This document shows positions 1 through 17,523 of a DNA stretch of 64,000 bases, in pieces. The DNA comes from Branchiostoma floridae (Eukaryota; Chordata; Leptocardii; Amphioxiformes; Branchiostomatidae), in contig NC_049996.1 in the NCBI RefSeq assembly GCF_000003815.2, positions 10,035,844 through 10,099,843 on the forward strand, read 5' to 3'. The notes beneath the pieces were generated by a model. It saw only the letters and a program-made list of their open reading frames with translations. It did not search any database and was not told the origin of the DNA. The number at the start of each line of letters is the position of its first letter. Position 1 is the first letter of the stretch. The translations under genes were made by a program, and so were the position numbers.

Positions 1-78
1 CCTTCAAGTGTCGTACTGGTAAAGCTTTGTTTGTTTCTTTCTACAGTTTGTCATTTGAAGTGGACCAAGAGTGAAAGT

Positions 79-930
79 ATGGCAGTAGTTCCAAACTTAG
101 CGGAAGTCTTCCTACTTCTCACGGTGTTCATCGCGGTCTCCGCGGCTGACACCACCTGTCCCTCCCCCTGCACCTGTACTGACACTTACGGGGAACTAAC
201 GGTCTCCTGTTCGGGACAGGGACTCACAGACATCCCCTCTAACATCCCCTCATCCGTGATGTGGCTAAACCTCCAGTACAACAACATTACAAGGGTCTCA
301 CGCAGCAGTTTCCAGGGTCTACAGAACCTACATGGAGTCAACCTGGCAAACAACAACATCAAACACATCTCAACTTCCGCCTTCAGAAATCTTCAGCATC
401 TACAAAACGTGGACATTTCCGGTAACCAGCTATCCACACTGTCAGAGGGAGTCTTCAACAAGTCCATCACAACAGCGAGACAAGATCAGAGAAACTTCTT
501 CGTCTACATGGCAAACAATCCATGGAACTGTGACTGTAAATTAAAATGGTTGGCTGCGAAACTGAAAGATGGATCTCACGACTACAGTGATAGACTAGTA
601 ACATGCAACCAACCCCAATATTTGACTGGAAAGGAGTTGAAAAATGTACCACTAGATCGTTTGGTTTGTGCACCAAACCTTGGAGCAGGCTTCAACGTAT
701 TAGATAGGATGGACGCATTTACTACAACAACGCCTCTCCCCACTAGTAAACCGTCACTGAGGGAACCAGATAGATATCGGACTGACAAGATGTCGTTTAA
801 CATAGCTCTGGGTACAGCAGGAGCTGTGATTGTGATTATTGTAGTCGGGGTAAAAATGCACGAGGTTTACAAAAATAAATGTTCACGTCGCCAACAGCCT
901 GTTCTAGAAGATTTAGAAACACTGGTTTAA
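79..930 (+). CDS. LRR transmembrane protein with short tail (LRR1)
   Basis: Single coding exon of 283 residues. An acceptor AG at 45-46 suggests a non-coding upstream exon, and the ATG at 79 is the first Met that gives a good signal peptide (MAVVPNLAEVFLLLTVF). Order seen: LRRNT with CPSPCTC (about 27-45), three to four leucine-rich repeats with NNIT and NNNI turns (about 55-130), LRRCT with NNPWNCDC (about 150-200), a Thr-rich stalk, one membrane span (about 243-260) and a basic tail. The tail ends in ETLV, a good match to a class I PDZ ligand. The protein should sit at the plasma membrane with the LRRs outside. No TIR or Death domain is present, so it could be an adhesion, co-receptor or decoy molecule. 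Its closest relatives in the window are at 12134 and 39761. The fold is clear; the function is not. Confidence 0.85.
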   Translation: MAVVPNLAEVFLLLTVFIAVSAADTTCPSPCTCTDTYGELTVSCSGQGLTDIPSNIPSSVMWLNLQYNNITRVSRSSFQGLQNLHGVNLANNNIKHISTSAFRNLQHLQNVDISGNQLSTLSEGVFNKSITTARQDQRNFFVYMANNPWNCDCKLKWLAAKLKDGSHDYSDRLVTCNQPQYLTGKELKNVPLDRLVCAPNLGAGFNVLDRMDAFTTTTPLPTSKPSLREPDRYRTDKMSFNIALGTAGAVIVIIVVGVKMHEVYKNKCSRRQQPVLEDLETLV

Positions 931-1722
931 CATGAGTAATTCAATGTATAGCAATAAGACTTGAACAAAGTCAAGTTGAATCGAAAACCGTATTACAATT
1001 GTATATAAAAATATCATGTGAGGTATTTTGTTGAAAAGTAGTTAGGGTATAATACTGTACAAAGTATATAGTTTGGTTTGAAACATTGTAAACGTTTTAG
1101 TAAATGCAATGTGCCCTGTAATGATTATATTTAATTTACTAGATCGTGGCTGCCTGAAAAAAGATACTACCTAACTTGCCTAAGCACTTTGTGACTTAAA
1201 GATGACAGTCAGGCATAGGAAAAGCACGTGTCTATATACATATAAATGTCCTAGACAGAGACCGGACACAGATAGTAGTATTGTTACATGTACGTGTGAC
1301 TGTATATGCACATGCAATTTTGTACTTTAATGCCATGTATATAACACCTGCCCAAAACTACACTGTGTATGTATGTAAATGTGTATTGAACTATGTACTT
1401 TCGTTTGACAGAGAATAACATATTCTTGTCTACTTGTATCAATAACAATTGCCACACAAGATACATTGTCACTCATAAACTTATTGTATTTATTTAAGTC
1501 CACTGCATGTACATACCACAAAAGAATAAAATGAAATGAAGTTTTGGAACAATTTAAAAATGTCTTCTAAACCTCCGTAAAGAACGGCAATGCACATCAA
1601 ACAAATATATAAAACCACTCATCCTTTTCTTATCAGTCATTAGCCTTAGTAATTTACAGTCAGAGTGTGTTTCTTTGTTAATACAAAGAGATAAAGCATG
1701 GTTCACACATAGATAAAGGAAA
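931..1722. other. Spacer between convergent LRR genes; 3' UTRs
   Basis: No coding region is supported. AATAAA on the + strand at 1525-1530 could end LRR1. TTTATT at 1489-1494 (AATAAA on the - strand) could end the Death-domain gene coming from the right. The two 3' ends would then overlap. Small ORFs here are low-complexity and unsupported. Confidence 0.5.
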
Positions 1723-2957
1723 CTAGTCGTTGTTGGGCGACTCTTCCAGAAATCGATATATTTCTGGATCAAGAGGAGGCTGGAAAGATTTCAGTTGTTC
1801 CACTAACGTCGCAGCAGTAGCCAGCTCGCCGTTTTTGTTTCTCCAGGCGACCAGCATAGCAAAGATTTGCCCTCTCATGTCCCTGTCATTATCTCTAATA
1901 AACCTCTGTACTTCTGCCCTTGTTATACCAAGGTGAATGGCCAAACTTTCCCAGACTATCCCAAGATTTCCAGCCAATGTGTTTAACTGTGCCTCGGTGA
2001 TCATGATCAATCCTGTGTACCTGTCCAGAGGAGCATAACTTCTTTTCTTACACCTGCACACGAGAAATACTGTAATTGTGATTGCCAGGGCTACAATACA
2101 GACTAAAATAATCGCCAGTAGGTAGCGCCATTTTGTTTTGCATAAGTGGTCGTGGATTTCTACGTTTTGTATATCAGTGTCTTTCGGAACTGCACAGCGC
2201 ACTCCTACCCAAACACTCGGACGTTGTGTCACTTGTTCTTTCAGCCACTCGATGTTACAGATACAGTCAAACATGTGAACAGAACAGTCGCACTCTTCAC
2301 TACTAGACAGAAGTCCACCACATTGCGCGTCACAGTCAAAAGGGTTACCACTGAGTTCCACCAACCCGAGGCGTTTGGCGGCGTTCCCAAACATACGTGG
2401 AGAAACGCCGGTCAACTTGTTCTTGCTCAAATCTACTTCTTGTAGATGTGTGAACACCTCTAGNNNNNNNNNNNNNNNNNNNNNNNNNNNNNNNNNNNNN
2501 NNNNNNNNNNNNNNNNNNNNNNNNNNNNNNNNNNNNNNNNNNNNNNNNNNNNNNNNNNNNNNNNNNNNNNNNNNNNNNNNNNNNNNNNNNNNNNNNNNNN
2601 NNNNNNNNNNNNNNNNNNNNNNNNNNNNNNNNNNNNNNNNNNNNNNNNNNNNNNNNNNNNNNNNNNNNNNNNNNNNNNNNNNNNNNNNNNNNNNNNNNNN
2701 NNNNNNNNNNNNNNNNNNNNNNNNNNNNNNNNNNNNNNNNNNNNNNNNNNNNNNNNNNNNNNNNNNNNNNNNNNNNNNNNNNNNNNNNNNNNNNNNNNNN
2801 NNNNNNNNNNNNNNNNNNNNNNNNNNNNNNNNNNNNNNNNNNNNNNNNNNNNNNNNNNNNNNNNNNNNNNNNNNNNNNNNNNNNNNNNAGGACAGCTAGA
2901 AGCACCCCACAGCACAGACGACACTACAAACACGACAAGCCAGCACGTATGCCACAT
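1723..2957 (-). CDS. LRR transmembrane receptor with cytoplasmic Death domain (interrupted by N gap)
   Basis: Reading from right to left, the start is at 2957 (or 2963) with a signal peptide (MWHTCWLVVFVVSSVLW) leading into a CP that should open the LRRNT. A 425-base N gap (2464-2888) removes most of the repeats. After the gap come a last LRR (VDLSKNKLTGV), an LRRCT with several cysteines, a strong membrane span (LLAIILVCIVALAITITVF), a basic stop-transfer and a Death-fold domain. The Death domain reads LNTLAGNLGIVWESLAIHLG, then ITRAEVQRFI, and later FAMLVAWRN, which is the six-helix pattern of Death domains. The TAG stop is at 1723-1725. The reading frames on the two sides of the gap differ, so either the gap length is only an estimate or an intron lies inside it. 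Such a receptor would link an LRR ectodomain to Death-adaptor signalling (apoptosis or NF-kB). The Death call is strong; ligand and adaptor are unknown. Confidence 0.8.
2464..2888. other. Assembly gap (425 N) inside the LRR-Death gene
   Basis: A run of N replaces the LRRNT and most repeats of the gene at 1723-2957. The flanking frames do not match across it. Confidence 0.99.
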
Positions 2958-3951
2958 TGACATATTCAACTTGTTGATAACGGTTGGGACTGAACTGTAA
3001 AGTGGAAGATTGAACAGTTTTGTAAGAACCACAAAGTAACTAACTCGTAAAAAGCAGCATTCAAATCATATTTAAAGGTTATCGTAAAACAATCAAGATG
3101 GCGGACACTTCCTCTTTTTCACGTCTGCTCATTTGATCAGAACATTCCGACGAACTATTCATCGGTATTCGGCGACAATTTTACACATTTGCTGAATTTT
3201 ACACAAGTCATACGGTTAAGTATACTGCAAAGGAGTTATGTTAAATATGTGTGACTGCAAGTGCAAGTTCTCTTACCTGGACAGGTTAGTGTTTGTCCGC
3301 AAGGTGTTGCACAGTTCGGCTCAACTATGACCATATGGCGACGTGCCAAACTAGTAAATGTTGTTAGTCTGGTGTTCTGAACAAAACGTATTTACTACCC
3401 CCTGGCAGTCCGACTCTCTCCCTCTCGCCTATTGGATACCGCGGACAGGTTCTTTGTGACAGACAGCTCCATTCACCGTCACGGTGGCTGTTCATCTATT
3501 GGCTGATGTTGACCGCAGGTGCAGTGAAGGCGGGAGGGTAAGGATAATACCGTATGTTTACCTTGAGCTCTCGCCACGCCTCCGAAACACAAAGCTCCTG
3601 CGCAACAAGTCAAGACTATGCGAGGCAGATCAGGTAAAAAGTTTTATCGGAAATCCGGTATATCTGCTCATCGTATCCTCGGTGATCGGTAGATCTTATG
3701 TTCCAGAGTCATATTTCAAGACTGGAAGTTGTGGTCAAGAAAGACACTGAGTTGTATGCGTCGTGTTTAAAGAACGTTTGGTTTCTTCCTCTGAACTTAA
3801 CGTGTGGCATGCATATTGAGGCGGTTGTTTTGGACGCACGCCCATTCTGTGTTTTGAGTCACAGGGGCCTGTTGGACACCTCTGGTGAAGTGTTGAGCTG
3901 TATGGACAGGCAGTTGGCTTTGGAAACTATGTTGTACTGACTGTATCCAAC
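2958..3951. promoter_or_regulatory. Shared upstream region between LRR-Death (-) and TNF gene A (+)
   Basis: The two flanking genes point away from each other, so both promoters should lie in these 1.0 kb. No TATA box or spliced leader exon could be assigned with confidence. Short ORFs at 3484-3750 and 3698-3940 lack any recognisable feature and are taken as chance. Confidence 0.35.
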
Positions 3952-10277
<6,326 letters not shown>

Positions 10278-12100
10278 ACTTACGTGCACAGTTCAGCATC
10301 ATTTGGTTGTTATAGCGAGTAATACAATGGCATCTTATTGTGACAAAATTCAAGTCGCAAAATTGGATATTCTTCATGTACAGCCTGACCCTTTACAAAA
10401 TGTCCCAGTTGTTTGAGTAACTTTGTTTTGAGTATATAATTACACGAATGTCTAATCTTCATCGACGTAAATCATAGTTGATAAGTTCATCATTATATGA
10501 TAACAGCTTCAATGAAATAGAATATTAACCTTATACGGTGACTTACTATATACCTTGTATAGACATATCATAACAATATGATATCTATTAAGGCACGCAG
10601 CAAATATTCATGCTGTTGTGTTTTGTTATGGTTTTGTTTTTGGCATTGTGTATGTATAGCACATCAAATTCAAAAAGATTTCATTCAAATGTGACCACGG
10701 AGTCTGTGCAAAGAAAGGTGTTGCAGCTACTTCACTGCCAAAGCATAGTAGACTGTATGTATATATGATTTGATATGAAAATGACGGTGGATAGAATGTA
10801 TATCATGATCATTGGGTTTGACTAGGTTATCGTAACATTATCTATTTCACTATCGCATGTTTGATAAATGGAATAGTCACTCCACATCTAGTAATTTTTG
10901 GTGAACAGAGCATGTATATCATTAATTGATTTTTCACAGAGCCAAGGTTTCATGGGTTGACCGCAGCCCAACACGGAGTAGAGTGAACCGTGATGAGTTC
11001 GATGTAATGTTTTGAGAAACACATATCTGTTTTGGAAATAAACCTTTCAGAGTCACCACTTCTTCTGGATCTCTTTTAAATGTCAGAAACAATTACAGTG
11101 ACATGACAAGGGTAATTAGGTTATGTCTAAATTCCTTGAGAAGCAATTTTGCACAAGTGCAGAATGTGAACTCGTCAAAGTTTGTAATAAAAGTTAGAAT
11201 ATCAAAGCATAAACGATGACTTACTATCAAACTACGTTCATCTATCCTTTCAATACTGTAATCTATTGTACTTTATTGTATGCCTTGGCACACGTGTTAA
11301 TATATCTCTTTTAGTTGCCCACGAAAGTGAAAGAAGTAAAAAAGACGTTCAAGCCTTGACCCAGACGACCCATGCTATTTGACGTCGACAGAGATTGATG
11401 ACAGCAACCATAATTGGTGACACCCCCACCCCACAAGAGCTTGCGACCGCACTGCAACCCCTGAACGACCAAAGCTTTCACAGATTGCTCAATGAATTTA
11501 TAGATTGAGACAGAAACTCACTTTTTTGTTTGCAAATCTAGTGGAAAGGCGGTCTACGTTTCAGGGGCTACGACTGTCTGAATAGCGTGCCCATTGTATG
11601 CATGCATGACCTAACAGATATGTTACGTCTGGCATAAAGCCAAATGTCACCTGACAAGGCTTTACCTGGGAGCTCGACTGAAGGTGAAACAACAAGATGG
11701 CGCAGAACGTTTTTGGCCTCCGCTAGCAGGCGTTACTAACAACCCTTGCAGAGGACAGATTGCTTTTCAAAGTGCTGATTTGCACTCGGAGACAAGGTTA
11801 TACAGGTTAGTAGATTCGCAATACACTGTTTTCTGATACATGCATATGAAGTATATTATGTTTATTCTAGTGTCCTCTAAACACAACCGCACCCCGGGAG
11901 GTACTCATGGTAAGGTGTGCACGCATGCTATTGGAACAACGCCAATCACAAGGTGTCTTTGCTCTAAATCCCTTACCTTTGATTCTATACTACTGTCAAT
12001 AGTAGTATTATAATAGTACAGTTGGGTATAGTTTAAGGAATGGGATACGGCTAATTTTGCTAATTGAATGTCTGTTTTGTGTCTGTCTTCACAACACAGA
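10278..12100. other. Intergenic: 3' UTR of TNF gene A and 5' region of LRR3
   Basis: AATAAA at 11037-11042 marks a likely 3' end for TNF gene A. A GAAAGTGAAAG motif lies at 11323-11333. Around 11700-11810 a short stretch ending near ACAG/GTTAGT could be a leader exon of the downstream LRR gene, since that gene has an acceptor (ACAACACAG) just before its ATG. No coding gene is supported. Confidence 0.4.
11037..11042 (+). terminator. Poly(A) signal AATAAA for TNF gene A
   Basis: Canonical hexamer about 760 bases after the TAA. It is the first AATAAA I noted downstream. Confidence 0.5.
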
Positions 12101-12133
12101 ATGTATGTCTGGAACAGACTTCACACGACAGCT

Positions 12134-12958
12134 ATGGTCGTACAGGAGTGCTGTTTTCTGCTGTTCTCGGTGTTAGTGCTGGCCGAGACGGACGAGGCAG
12201 ACTGTCCATCCCCCTGCTCCTGTTCCGACCAGTACGGGGAAATCGTGGTGAGCTGTGGGGGACAAGATCTCGCGAGAATTCCCGAGCACATCCCAGCATC
12301 CGTCACCTGGCTCGATCTGAAGTACAACAACATCACCAAAGTCACATCTAAGAGTTTCAAGGACATAACCGAAGTAAAGGGAATTAATCTTAGCCATAAC
12401 AAAATCCGCAAGATCTCAGCAGATGCGTTTAAGAATCTGAAGCATCTGGATAACCTTGACCTGTCCCAAAACTTGCTTAAGACCATTTCATACGACATGT
12501 TCAAACTCCCCATAGACTCAGCTGTAAAAGAAGCTAGGCATTTCTTTGTCGACTTAGCAATGAACCCCTGGCTGTGTGATTGTAGTTTGGCTTGGCTAAC
12601 AGAGATGTTCAGAAATGGGTCCCACATGTTCAGCAGTAGGTTTGTGACGTGCGATGGTCCAGAAACTTTAAAAGGTGTAGATGTGAAAGATGTATCTCTT
12701 AGTGCATTCTTGTGTCCCATTGCAACAATTGCACCAACGGAAGAAAAAGAGAACAGCACCTATAACTCTGTGTCAGCAGAGGGGAGACACACTACTAGTA
12801 ACTTCATGTTTCTTCCCCTGGTTTCGTTTGCTGTGTTGATTGGGTTTCTTGTAGGAGCATTGATTGTCAGAGGGTGTACTGAAAGGCACTGCAAACATAG
12901 GTATAAGAGAATACCTAACATGTTGCCCACTGGACCTCAAAAAGATGGCTTTGTCTGA
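12134..12958 (+). CDS. LRR transmembrane protein with short tail (LRR3)
   Basis: Single coding exon of 274 residues from 12134; an in-frame ATG at 12101 would add 11. The 12134 start gives the better signal peptide (MVVQECCFLLFSVLVLAE). Order: LRRNT with CPSPCSC, LRRs with YNNIT, HNKI and QNLLK turns, LRRCT with MNPWLCDC, a stalk with an NST sequon, a membrane span (FLPLVSFAVLIGFLVGALIV) and a 30-residue basic tail without a known domain. It is a close paralog of the genes at 79 and 39761, including the long loop before the LRRCT (ARHFFVDLA here, RNFFVYMA there). AATAAA lies at 13448-13453. Its position between TNF genes A and B puts receptor-like and ligand genes next to each other. The partner is unknown. 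Confidence 0.85.
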   Translation: MVVQECCFLLFSVLVLAETDEADCPSPCSCSDQYGEIVVSCGGQDLARIPEHIPASVTWLDLKYNNITKVTSKSFKDITEVKGINLSHNKIRKISADAFKNLKHLDNLDLSQNLLKTISYDMFKLPIDSAVKEARHFFVDLAMNPWLCDCSLAWLTEMFRNGSHMFSSRFVTCDGPETLKGVDVKDVSLSAFLCPIATIAPTEEKENSTYNSVSAEGRHTTSNFMFLPLVSFAVLIGFLVGALIVRGCTERHCKHRYKRIPNMLPTGPQKDGFV

Positions 12959-14269
12959 GATTACATATGTATGCTATTCGATGTGAATTTTGAAAATCTT
13001 GATAAGCTTATTTTAACCTCTATGTGACAGGTAGATGCTTAACGAATGTGTTTTCCACATTTGTATTGTACATATGCCTTGGTAAAAGTGACAATGTATA
13101 TAGACTTCTAGCTTTACATTTTGACTTATTGTATTGTATGGTGTACATATGTACTATAGATATGCCTTGGTGCATGGTCATGACAATGTACATAGATATC
13201 TCGCTTTAACGAATTGCACTGTTTGTACATTATGTGTTGTATTGTATATATGAAGTTTGGGTGTCGTGTGGCTCTACATTATGCTTCAAAAGTCGTACGA
13301 AATGAAGCATTTAATGAGGGTAATAGGTCCTGTATTTACACGGAGAACAGCCTCTTTCACAAGGCTACGACTGATTTTGTGTGCTGCTGTTTGTTTGACA
13401 TAAAACAGTTGTGATTCGCAATTCCGTGTGTTGTCTGTCGTTTTTAGAATAAAGTCATTCTAAGTCAAGTTTAGGTAGGTCTACTGACAATAAACTAACA
13501 TTCCAATTTAATCTTGCACAGAAAAATAGTATGTTATTGAGAGCAATACTAAAAGCAAAAGTATTCTTATTTATCAAAGTCATTAAAGAGACGATTTAAA
13601 CATTGCACAGGCAACGCCTGCATTGACGCATTGCCAAGGTAAAAGCTAGAGGCTTTATTATGGAGAACTATCATATTCCCCTGTCCTTTTCATGGAAAGT
13701 GAAACCCAAACACCCCGTGAGTAACAACATGTTTTCAGTGTGAGTTTAGAAACAGTGCCAGAGGATCTTAATACTCTAGGTGCAATTCACGGTAAAGGAC
13801 GTATAACCATGCTCGCATTTCCAGAAAAAAAAGCTGTAAACATGTCTGACGTCGACGTTTTAGATTTTGAACGTGATGATTATTCATTTTTCTTTATCAA
13901 AATGTGTTAGATGAAAAGAAAATCCTGATTCTCTTTTGTCCAAATCTAAGTGAAGATTTAGACTATTTCCTGGTCTTTATGGAGGATAGAAACAGAAAAA
14001 AAAGCTTCCATTCAAGGTCAACCTGTGCCAAACACATTTTGTTTCAATGTTTTGTCTGGGTCCCGGGCAAGGACAATATTGACAGAGAAGGGGGCGTGTA
14101 CGTTGCAGTGTTGTGGGCTTCATTTCAGGCAAGTCAAAACACCACCTTAGGCGGGTGAACGCTTATTTTGCAGACGCGATCTGACCTCTAGGTCTTAGTA
14201 CGCCAATAGTTTAGACGTTAACGATTTGACAAGACAACAGATCACAATCTATGTTATTAGCCAGCTTGC
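12959..14269. other. Intergenic: LRR3 3' UTR and TNF gene B upstream region
   Basis: Two imperfect copies of a roughly 100-base segment beginning ATATGCCTTGGT lie at about 13073 and 13160 in the 3' UTR. AATAAA is at 13448-13453. An ISRE-like GAAAGTGAAACC lies at 13695-13706, about 570 bases before the start of TNF gene B. No coding gene is supported. Confidence 0.45.
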
Positions 14270-17200
14270 ATGGACGTTTGCAAATACAACAACAGCATGC
14301 CGCCTGTGAACGAAAACAAGAGAAAGGATAGTCTGAAGTTCGTTTTGTTTGCCCTGGTGGTTTTCGTGGTCGCGAACGGCATTGTTTACGTTCATTTGCT
14401 CGTCAATAATGTGGACCTCTCGGCCAGACTTGGGGATGTGGAGAGGGAGCTGCATTCGTACCGTCTCTCGGTAGATCAAGATAGTTTGACAGGTCACATG
14501 CAAGAGGATGGGCGAGCTGTGGAGCAAAACAGCGATCTTATCGATAACCAGGTATTTTTGAAAATTCTATCTGAGGCACCCACAAGTATTTACAGATAAG
14601 AGTTAAAATACCCGAATGTTAGATAACAAATTACAAGTAGACCTGTGTCAATCAGTAAGTGTCAGCCTTACTGATATAAAACATTTGGTTAATTGGAATT
14701 ATATGATTTTACGTGCTAACTCTAGGCACCGATCAGGGTCCAGAAACGGTCCTACAGAACCGAGCCGAGAGAGGAAAGGAGTGTCATCGACGCCCCAGGT
14801 GACAATTATTATTTTTTACCTGATCAGTTCTGAATGATAGGACAGCAAATTCATGTAATGTCTTTACCATTGCAATACACATATAGTGCTTTCATGATAT
14901 GATTTTTGTGAAGCTTAATGATTTATATCATGTTTATAAAAATGATACAATTTGTTGGTTGGGGCTAGGATTATTGCGATTTCTTGCTTTTTGATGATAT
15001 CTTTTAAGAAGTCTTGTTTCACTTTCAGTTCTGAAAATAGATGCCAGACTTGACGGAAATTGAGCAACGAAGGTCGATTGGAGTTTTTGTCAATGATAAT
15101 TCTAAAAGAAATCTTCTTTCACTTTCAGTTCTGACAATACACGCCAGACTTGTTGACGGCGAGAGTAGTAACGAAGGCCGGCTGGAGGTTCGGAGTGAGT
15201 CCGGAGAATGGGGGACCATCTGTAACGACAGGTGGGACATGAGGGATGCTGATGTCGTCTGCAGACAGCTGGGATACAGAGGGGCAGTGCCCGGTACGGA
15301 GAGGAGGTTCTTCGGAGAGGGCAGGGGGAAGATCTGGCTGGATGACGTCATCTGTGCAGGAACTGAGTCCAACCTGGGAGATTGTAACCTCCCCCTAGGG
15401 TGGGGAAACCACAACTGTATGCATGACGAGGACGTGGGCGTCGTCTGTGCAGGTGGGGTAAAACGGTGTTCTTGTTACTTCCGTGAAAACAGAAGTAGTG
15501 TAAACAGTAGATTTGCTGTATTTTGATACTTGGAATTGGAAGTAAATATATTGGGAAAATAGGAAGCTCAACCGGATTGACAAAATGTTTCCGTGTCTGG
15601 ATGGACTAAGTTTCCAGTGATAGAGCATTGCTTTGCATCTTTAATGTTTCTTTATGGTTCTGTCTACAGGAGTTAATGAATGTGCCACCAACCACTGCCG
15701 GAACAACGCTGCCTGTGTGGGGAGTGGGGAGGGGTACAGGTGCCTCTGTACTACAGGGTTTCACGGAAAACATTGTGAACATGGTAAGATGGAGAATCGT
15801 ATCTAATGCTTAGTCTAGTACCAACTGATTCTTTGCTTTAAGTTGATAAAGCAAGGTAATAAGAAGGAAGCAGATGGAGTAAATAATGCGTTTGTCAAGA
15901 ACTTCACAATAGATATAAACGTATTATATATTGGATGATGAATGATAATTACAGCAAATTTGGTGATATTGTGCAGGTACTCACAGACATCATGGAGCTT
16001 ATTCGGGACAGGTAAGCCATTTTACGAACTTTTCAGGCTGTGCGTTTGCCATTATTTTTCTATGTTGTAAAAGTTACCATGGGGTCGAAGTCCATATCTT
16101 TTAAATTGAAATCTCAGTGATATCTGCCTGTATGACAATAAACTTCATAGGTAGTATCTTATCATGCATTACATACAGATTTAAAAACTTGCAAGATTTT
16201 AATATTTTTTATACGTGAATATGTTATGACCTACATAAAATATACATACCCCCTGCCTCTTTCCAGATCTCTTTGCTGTCAGTCCACATCCCAGCCAGGA
16301 CGGGTAAGTAACAAACCGTGGCTTTACTCATCACTGTTTAATGTTTATGTTTATTGCAAGTTCTTGCCCGAGGGCTAATTGCAGGTACAAACAACATGTA
16401 AAATAAGGAAAATACAAAGGTGATAGGAACTACATTCTATGACTAAGCTATGCTAGTGTACATTATACTGGTTTTGTTGGGTTTGACTTCTTCTCTTTAG
16501 GCAGTGGAAGACGAATTTACCCACTTCTTTTATAATGTGTGGGTTCTTTGATTTTAATAGTAGGGTTGATTTTTCATAATGTATCATTTTTTTAATGTAT
16601 CATTGACCTTGGTTAATTGATGTCTGATATAGAAGATGTGAAATTATTTGTATTCCACTATTGAACAGACTCAAGATCACGGTCCGGCATGATAACCGTG
16701 AAAAGTAAGTTTCTTGCTTCTTGTATGTCTTGATTTTCTAAATTTTAGCAATGCAAACATATTTTAATTTTGGTTATTTTTCTATTCCTTCAAGTCACGC
16801 ATAGATTGTCAATTCAATGCAAAACATACATTTTGTTCAAAGCGGTTCTGTCTTATTTCTTTTTCCAGAGGGAATCTTCACCCAGTGGGGCAATATTCAC
16901 GTGCCAGGGTTTGGGTTTGATGAAGGGCAGCTTGAGATTCTGGAGCCGGGCAAATACTTCGTCTACAGTCAGGTCATTTTCGTGATATATATCACATATA
17001 TTTAAAATTGTGGTGAGCATTTAGTATTAAAACAAAGCAATCGCCGGCTATGTGTAAATGATATTTCTGAAAAGAAATGTGATGATACCAAAAGATCAGC
17101 CTTTCAAAATAGAGACAGGACATGATTGAAAATATGGAAAGAGTCAATTCACTGAGACTCCCTTTTCTTTGGACCTACCAAAACAGTTTTAGGATTTCAT

Positions 17201-17523
17201 GCCGTGAGTAGCTGCAGCTTTAGTTTGATCGCTTCTTACTCTGTTTACAACTCTGCTTACAGGTCGAGTTTGCAGGAGACGAGAAGGATGCAGGTAGTAA
17301 GTACTCCGTGAGAGTGGGAGAGACGCCGTACCTGAGCTGTATGTTACCGGTGGAAGGTGTTCCTCCCCGCTACACGTGTTACACCGGCGGGGTGCTGGAC
17401 CTGAAGACCGGGGACAGAGTCTACATCTACGTGGAGACCAGCCACACGTGCAACATCGGCACGGATGCGGACAGGACGTACTTTGGAGCCATCAAACTGT
17501 CTGCTGATGAAGATGCTAACTAA
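14270..17523 (+). CDS. TNF gene B: type II membrane SRCR-EGF-TNF ligand
   Basis: Exons: 14270-14551, 14726-14798, 15129-15452, 15670-15783, 15977-16011, 16267-16303, 16669-16704, 16869-16972, 17263-17523. They join in frame to 421 residues. Exon 1: cytosolic tail, membrane anchor (FVLFALVVFVVANGIVYV) and stalk. Exon 2 carries QKR-S, a dibasic site at the place where the paralogs have theirs. Exon 3 encodes a complete six-cysteine SRCR domain (GRLEVRSESGEWGTIC to GVVCAG) in one exon, unlike the two-exon version in gene A. One EGF exon follows, then a short linker ending AYSG and the TNF domain: LLSVHIPAR, KYFVYSQ, TCYTGGVLDL and YFGAIKL. The TCYTGG stretch matches the ectodysplasin branch of the TNF family. 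AATAAA at 18261-18266 may end the transcript. Confidence 0.85.
15021..15080 (+). repeat. Decayed tandem copy of the SRCR exon start
   Basis: The acceptor and first bases of the SRCR exon (ACTTTCAGTTCTGA, then GCCAGACTTG) occur twice, exactly 100 bases apart, at 15021 and 15121. The first copy runs into TGA after about 11 codons, so only the second can be used. Confidence 0.75.

Noticed and set aside
3484-3940. Short ORFs before TNF gene A as extra exons
   Set aside because: No splice sites join them to the first exon, which already begins with a good ATG and a complete cytosolic tail and anchor.
12121-12759. 212-codon antisense ORF over LRR3
   Set aside because: It mirrors the leucine-rich coding strand and starts within the sense gene; no domain.
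15029-15128. First of two acceptors as the true SRCR exon start
   Set aside because: It leads to TGA after about 11 codons; the second acceptor gives the VLTIHARLVDG start and the right phase.
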